From positions 1 through 53,070 of the IMG/VR virus record IMGVR_UViG_3300020034_000020: 53,070 nt of DNA. One strand, 5' to 3'. The notes under the pieces are model-generated. The model was not told the origin of the DNA, ran no database searches, and worked only from the letters and a program-made list of their open reading frames with translations. This document shows, piece after piece, positions 48,649 through 53,070 of this stretch. Within the stretch, counting starts at the first letter, position 1; each line of letters starts with the position of its first letter. The stretch comes from a virus. The translations under genes were made by a program, and so were the position numbers.

Positions 48649-48915
48649 ATGGCAAAGATTCTCGATCCTACCCCCATTTCGGTTACCCGCATTCGGCGCT
48701 CGATGCGTATTGAGATTCTCTATGATGAATCCGGAGCGGTGACTCAGGTGGTGGCCCATCGCTGGGCCGTCGCGCAGCAAGCGGGACTTGACGTGACGCC
48801 GCCGGTTTATGTGGGGCCGACCCTATTTCTCTCCGCCGTCATTCCCGCCGCGGTCAAAACCCAGCTCCTCGCCCTGGCGACCCTAATCGACAACGCGGAC
48901 ACGGGGCCGGTATAG
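48649..48915 (+). CDS. Small late protein, 88 aa
   Basis: ATG at 48649, four bases after the fibre stop. A beta strand pattern (R-R-S-M-R-I-E-I-L-Y-D-E-S-G) precedes a helical C-terminus (V-K-T-Q-L-L-A-L-A-T-L-I-D). Context suggests a small structural or connector protein. Confidence 0.55.
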   Translation: MAKILDPTPISVTRIRRSMRIEILYDESGAVTQVVAHRWAVAQQAGLDVTPPVYVGPTLFLSAVIPAAVKTQLLALATLIDNADTGPV

Positions 48916-48928
48916 AATTGCCCATTGC

Positions 48929-48942
48929 AAGGGTATACCCTT
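48929..48942 (+). promoter_or_regulatory. Late palindrome before the 48953 gene
   Basis: AAGGGTATACCCTT, ten bases before the ATG at 48953, in a 37-base gap. Confidence 0.65.
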
Positions 48943-48952
48943 TAAAAAGCTC

Positions 48953-49270
48953 ATGGCGCTCCTGAAATTCACCCAACCCCAGGTCAACGTGCTCCGCACC
49001 CTTCTTGGCCAAGAGGGATACGCCAAGGATTTCGGTGACTTCTACGACGCGGGCAAAGCGTTAAGCGAATGGCCAAAAGAGAAATACCTTCCGCAGACCG
49101 CCAACATAGAGCAGTTCGAGGCTCTCATTGCCGCCGCCCATGAGTTCGAGGTGGACGATAAGGCCAAGGCTATCGTGAAAAAAGCGTTCGACCATTATAT
49201 TTCGAAAGCGGGGGCGCCCACGGACGTTCATTTTCAAGTTTTAACAATTCTGGAAATCGGCCGCTCATGA
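48953..49270 (+). CDS. Small late protein
   Basis: The protein has 105 aa, helical (V-L-R-T-L-L-G-Q-E-G-Y, F-E-A-L-I-A-A-A-H-E-F), overlapping the next gene by ATGA. It could be an assembly factor. No family recognised. Confidence 0.55.
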   Translation: MALLKFTQPQVNVLRTLLGQEGYAKDFGDFYDAGKALSEWPKEKYLPQTANIEQFEALIAAAHEFEVDDKAKAIVKKAFDHYISKAGAPTDVHFQVLTILEIGRS

Positions 49271-50295
49271 TTCGCCGCACTCTAGGACAAGCCCGCGCCA
49301 AACTCGCCCGCATCGCCGGGACGAGTGGCTTTAAGATGAACGACCCGCGCATCGTGGACCGAATCAACGACGCGACCGAGGAACTCATGAATGAGGGCGA
49401 TTGGCCCGGCGTAGTCGACCGCTACCTCTTTCAGTCGAATACCGGCGACATCATTTTGCCTTCGTTTCTGGACCGGATAATGGGGGTTGCGCTCAACAAT
49501 ATCCCCTACGCGATGCGCTCGCCCTGGTATGAGTTTGTTGAATACGGTCCCGGCCCCCAGGCGGGATGCAACTGGATTGACACCGTCATCGACCGGGACG
49601 AAACCCCGCTCCAAGTCGCTTTCCCAGGGACGGGCGGCCCTTACTCCCTTTATACGAAATGTGAGCTGGATGAGACGGTTGACGGCGAGACGCCCACCAT
49701 GCTGGTCACAGGATTTCTTGCCAATAGTCGGCGCGAGGTTCGCTCCTTTTTTGGCACGAGTTATATCGACGGCGAACAACTCGACCTCTCCACCCAATTT
49801 TTCGGCACGGCCCAGTTTAGCGAAATTACCGGGGTGGTGAAGCCCGAGACTAACGGCTACGTGGAACTCTGGGCTACGAACGGTTCCTCGTCTCAGGATG
49901 TCCTTCTGGCGAGCTACGCGCCCCAGGAGACGACCCCCAGTTATCACGCCTACTTTATTCCGGCCCTTAAAACCGAGTGGATTGGCCGGGCAATCTGTCC
50001 ACCGTGCGCCCCGGGCTCACGCAATATGCAGATTTTGGTGCGCGGGCGCCGCCGGTTCGTGCCGGTCGAAAACGATAACGACCTCCTCATTATTTCGAAC
50101 CTCCCGGCGATGATAGCCATGATAATGGCCATCCAAAAGCGCGAGATTTCCGACATCGAGGGCTACGGCCAATACAAGGGTGCGGCGGTGGATATTCTGC
50201 GCAAAGAAGCCTTCAGTTACCGCGGCAAAGTAAAGGCGCCTGCGATTACCTTCGATTCGGGCGCCTCGATGGGTGACATGATCTATGTGCGATGA
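49267..50295 (+). CDS. Head-tail connector-type protein (gp11-like candidate)
   Basis: The protein has 342 aa. N-terminal helices (I-V-D-R-I-N-D-A-T-E-E-L-M-N-E-G-D-W) resemble podovirus tail adaptors, then a long beta-rich middle and a helical end. Position before the tailspike and the large tail gene fits a T7 gp11-like adaptor. The family cannot be confirmed from motifs alone. Confidence 0.55.
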   Translation: MIRRTLGQARAKLARIAGTSGFKMNDPRIVDRINDATEELMNEGDWPGVVDRYLFQSNTGDIILPSFLDRIMGVALNNIPYAMRSPWYEFVEYGPGPQAGCNWIDTVIDRDETPLQVAFPGTGGPYSLYTKCELDETVDGETPTMLVTGFLANSRREVRSFFGTSYIDGEQLDLSTQFFGTAQFSEITGVVKPETNGYVELWATNGSSSQDVLLASYAPQETTPSYHAYFIPALKTEWIGRAICPPCAPGSRNMQILVRGRRRFVPVENDNDLLIISNLPAMIAMIMAIQKREISDIEGYGQYKGAAVDILRKEAFSYRGKVKAPAITFDSGASMGDMIYVR

Positions 50296-51587
50296 ACCGC
50301 ATCCCCTTAGCCGACTGGGCCGCGCAAGTTCCTTGGGCAGGCGTAACGAATAAGCCTGAATGGGTCGGCACGTCGGGCCCCTTGGTTGATCTTTCGGGAG
50401 TGACTTGGGACGGCGTGGCCCCGGGCTTCATTTATTGGAATGGCCAGCGGTTCCTCTCGGTAACGGTCGCCACAGGTCCCGGGGGCGGCGGAACCAAGAT
50501 TAAAGACGGCGACCAGCCCGCGCTTGCGGTGCGCCGCCGACCCCCGGCCAACCCTTCAGGAGAATTCGAAGACGTTTGGGCTCGCTTCGTTTTCAATGTG
50601 AAACTCTACGGCGCCACCGGCACCGGAGTAGACGATCTCCAGGCGATCAATGCGGCTATCTTCGACTTAAACGCCGCCGGAATGGGGATGCTCTATTTCC
50701 CAGCGGGCCGTTATGCGTGCTCCGCACCTCCCGACCGGATTACCGGCTTCTCGCTGGTGAAAGGCGATGGGGTAGGGGTAACGACCCTTATTTTCGAGGG
50801 CGGAAACGGGCTCACCTTTGAGCCCAGTTCGGATGGGTGGAACGCCGCCCAAGGCTTCGCCGTCGAGCAAGTGGGGACGGCGCTAAATTTCCTCTCGGGG
50901 AAAGCGCGGGTTAGTTCGGTTGCCATTAGCTGTTCGGAGGTGGGGTTGTTCCTTGGGGCCGCCTCATCTCCGCTCAGTGGGGCCAGTGTCTCCGACGCTC
51001 AGTTTCTGAGCGCAGGCACGCATGCGACTGCGATCTTGGCCTACGGCACCTCGATCGACCTTGCCGACGTGGAAATATTAGGTACGGGCGAAGCCTGGCT
51101 CCACGGGGTTTCCCTGGAGGAAGGGCTCAACGCGGCTTTTCATGACCTCTATATTTCCAATTGTTTAGAGGAGGCGATTTTCGTTGGCACGAGTGTCACT
51201 CATTCGCGGATCCATGACATCGCTTTTGCCGGTATTCAGGGCGCCCGGGCGGTGAGTGACACCGGGACGAGTAACTACGTGAATGAACTTTTCGGACTGG
51301 GTAGTAACACAGATACCCGGTTCGATCACCGGAAAGAGCTGTATACGGTTTTTGGTTGGGGTCCGGGGACGGTCGCGCCTGGTTACGGGTTTTATGACGA
51401 TTTCGCTGTGCCGGGCGCGGCTTTGGGAGACCAATGTGTGCTCGGTGCGCCTTACTCCTTTTATGAGGGCGTCTCTTCGGAGATTCGCGTCGTCGCAGCC
51501 GACAGTGTCCGCGCGACCCTTTTTAACCTGGGGACGGCCCTAGCCAATTTCCCTTTAGGGAACTGGAAAATGAGAATCTTTAACTAA
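50292..51587 (+). CDS. Tailspike with pectate-lyase-type beta helix
   Basis: The protein has 431 aa. A particle-binding N-terminus (1-95) is followed by L-Y-G-A-T-G-T-G-V-D-D-L-Q-A-I-N-A-A-I, the entry of the pectate-lyase-3 superfamily beta helix. Many rungs follow, with V-S-S-V-A-I-S and I-S-N-C-L-E-E-A. Such spikes bind and often cleave host surface polysaccharide. Catalytic residues cannot be picked with confidence. Confidence 0.75.
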   Translation: MNRIPLADWAAQVPWAGVTNKPEWVGTSGPLVDLSGVTWDGVAPGFIYWNGQRFLSVTVATGPGGGGTKIKDGDQPALAVRRRPPANPSGEFEDVWARFVFNVKLYGATGTGVDDLQAINAAIFDLNAAGMGMLYFPAGRYACSAPPDRITGFSLVKGDGVGVTTLIFEGGNGLTFEPSSDGWNAAQGFAVEQVGTALNFLSGKARVSSVAISCSEVGLFLGAASSPLSGASVSDAQFLSAGTHATAILAYGTSIDLADVEILGTGEAWLHGVSLEEGLNAAFHDLYISNCLEEAIFVGTSVTHSRIHDIAFAGIQGARAVSDTGTSNYVNELFGLGSNTDTRFDHRKELYTVFGWGPGTVAPGYGFYDDFAVPGAALGDQCVLGAPYSFYEGVSSEIRVVAADSVRATLFNLGTALANFPLGNWKMRIFN

Positions 51588-51595
51588 CCCCCTTC

Positions 51596-53070
51596 ATGCA
51601 ACCTGGTTGGACTCCACTGATTTTTGAGACGTGCGAACTCGGCGTCTCCACGGCCTTTGAGCCTGAACTCATCCCTGACAATCAACTCGTCTGGATGAAA
51701 AACGGCGTGGCTCGGGGCGGCAAGGCCTCCAATCGACCATTCCTTAAGCAACGGATGATTCTGCCCACCGGCAAAGTCCAGGGCGTATCTTATTTCTCGA
51801 TACAAAAGGGCATGCTCATCATGCAGATTGCGGGCCGGGAACACCGGATTCGAATTGCCAATAAAAGTTTCTCCTCCGAAGAAATCCCCCTTTCCTTCCT
51901 TAACTCCTCGGCCCTGCCAGAAGTTTGGATGCAGGAGACGGTCGGTTCAATCGTGATTCAAGACGGCCAGTCCTACGCCATTATTTACGATGGCTCCACG
52001 GCCCGCAGAAGTGACCCGACGAAAAGCGAGGTCCCCATGGGGCGCATGATGGCCTACGGCAACGGGCGCCTTTGGATTGCCATTAACGACAACGAACTCA
52101 TTGCGGGCGACATCAAGACGCGCACGTTTCAAAGCGAATTGAAATTCACCGAGGGCCAATACTTCCTTGGTGGCGGGGCTTTCTACTTTCCTTTTGCCCA
52201 GCGGGGGCTCGCCTTTATTCCGGCCTCGGGCGCGGCGGGCTATGGCTCCCTGATGGTTTTCGGCGAGGCCCAGATGCAGGGCGTTCGGGCCGACATCGCC
52301 TCCCGGGATCTCTGGGCCACCTTCCCGGGGTTTATTCAACCGATTCTTTTGTCGAGTGGTGCCATTAGCCATTTCTCCATCGTCGAAGCCAATCAGGATC
52401 TCTTTTGGCGCGACGGGACCGGCGGCATTCGTTCGGTGCGTAGCTCCGCCTCCGCCGAAATCCAAGGTCCGGGAAATTCGCCGCTCTCCCGTGAGGTCTC
52501 CCGGATTACCGACTACGAATCGGTTCACCGCTTAAGCCAGTGTTCGGCGATCCAATTTAACAACCGCCTTCTCATGACGGCGTCGCCTTTTATCAACATG
52601 TATGGGACGACCTCCTACCGAAATCTGATCTCGATGGACTTCGCCCCCATGTCGAGTTTGCGCGGGAAGGCGCCCCCAGCCTATGACGGACAGTGGGAGG
52701 GGATCAATTTCGTTCGCCTTGTCCAAGGGCAATTTCAAAACGTTCGCCGGGCCTTTGCGGTCTCGACCGATGACGACGGGCTGAACCGCCTGTGGGAAAT
52801 CGTCGATTCAGGGCAGGCGGATCTCTACGAGGCCTGCGACGGTTCGGAAGTCGTAACGGTTAATTCGCCGGTCCCGATGGTCATCGAATACCCGGCCCGG
52901 TCTTTTGGCGACCCCAAGCGCCGCAAAAGGCTGGAGCGGTGCGACGTCTTTCTCGCTGGATTGGACGGCCAGAGTGAACTCAGCGTTTATTGGCGGGCTG
53001 ACAATTACCAGAAGTGGAGCGCTTGGGACGACGTCAGCGCGTGCGCCAAGACGACAGACCCGGCGACCAA
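51596..53070 (+). CDS. N-terminal part of a T7 gp12-like tail protein (3'-partial)
   Basis: 491 codons, open at the right edge. Beta-rich throughout, with propeller-like repeats (D-G-Q-S-Y-A-I-I-Y-D-G, N-G-R-L-W-I-A-I, Q-D-L-F-W-R-D-G) and L-W-E-I-V-D-S-G. These repeats and the position after the tailspike suit the nozzle-type tail protein of podoviruses (T7 gp12, 794 aa). The rest is probably the open frame at 3-869. Joined base to base, this frame would stop at 47-49, while a one-base offset would reach the 3-869 frame. Confidence 0.65.
   Translation, partial: MQPGWTPLIFETCELGVSTAFEPELIPDNQLVWMKNGVARGGKASNRPFLKQRMILPTGKVQGVSYFSIQKGMLIMQIAGREHRIRIANKSFSSEEIPLSFLNSSALPEVWMQETVGSIVIQDGQSYAIIYDGSTARRSDPTKSEVPMGRMMAYGNGRLWIAINDNELIAGDIKTRTFQSELKFTEGQYFLGGGAFYFPFAQRGLAFIPASGAAGYGSLMVFGEAQMQGVRADIASRDLWATFPGFIQPILLSSGAISHFSIVEANQDLFWRDGTGGIRSVRSSASAEIQGPGNSPLSREVSRITDYESVHRLSQCSAIQFNNRLLMTASPFINMYGTTSYRNLISMDFAPMSSLRGKAPPAYDGQWEGINFVRLVQGQFQNVRRAFAVSTDDDGLNRLWEIVDSGQADLYEACDGSEVVTVNSPVPMVIEYPARSFGDPKRRKRLERCDVFLAGLDGQSELSVYWRADNYQKWSAWDDVSACAKTTDPAT

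Noticed and set aside
1476-48942. CRISPR array from the recurring palindromes
   Set aside because: Copies are scattered over the genome, not regularly spaced, and no cas gene is present.

Overview
The window reads as an almost complete genome of a temperate, short-tailed (podovirus-type) phage. Terminase, portal, scaffold, capsid, tailspike and ejection proteins are all present, there is no tape-measure gene, and a tyrosine integrase is encoded. The likely host is a Verrucomicrobiota bacterium; this is an inference from the look of the integrase C-terminus, the weak or missing Shine-Dalgarno sites and the small accessory proteins. No cellular housekeeping gene is seen.

Layout. Late plus-strand genes occupy 32.9 kb to the right end and continue from base 3 to 11.05 kb. 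Both window edges cut coding sequence: a tail gene runs off the right end and an open frame enters at the left, so the contig is probably a circular or circularly permuted genome opened inside a T7 gp12-like tail gene. The late block runs: large terminase; an XRE-type protein; a Cys-rich protein; an HNH/AP2-like protein; three glycosyltransferase genes and two methyltransferases; portal; scaffold; major capsid protein; a tail fibre; connector-like genes; a pectate-lyase-fold tailspike; the split tail gene. At the left end it continues with a glycosyltransferase-like protein, a fibre, a 2OG-Fe(II) oxygenase-like protein, a SET-domain protein, three ejection-type proteins (the last 1493 aa) and a putative lysis cassette.

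11.05-16.1 kb (minus strand) is the replication and recombination module: a DnaB-type helicase, a replication-associated protein, a PD-(D/E)XK exonuclease, RecT, and small DNA-binding proteins. 16.1-18.2 kb is the lysogeny region with operator-like palindromes, the integrase and a winged-helix protein. 18.2-19.35 kb has no convincing gene but many potential RNA helices and a tRNA-shaped 85-nt element, and I read it as a candidate large structured RNA. 19.35-32.6 kb (minus strand) holds about 35 small early genes in several operons, interrupted by one plus-strand gene, a candidate small terminase.

A short palindrome, AAGGGTATACCCTT and relatives, stands in most of the larger gaps of the late block, usually just ahead of a start codon, and once ahead of the candidate large RNA. 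It could be a DNA operator or an RNA hairpin with a UAUA loop. It suggests one phage-encoded control of late genes and of the RNA.
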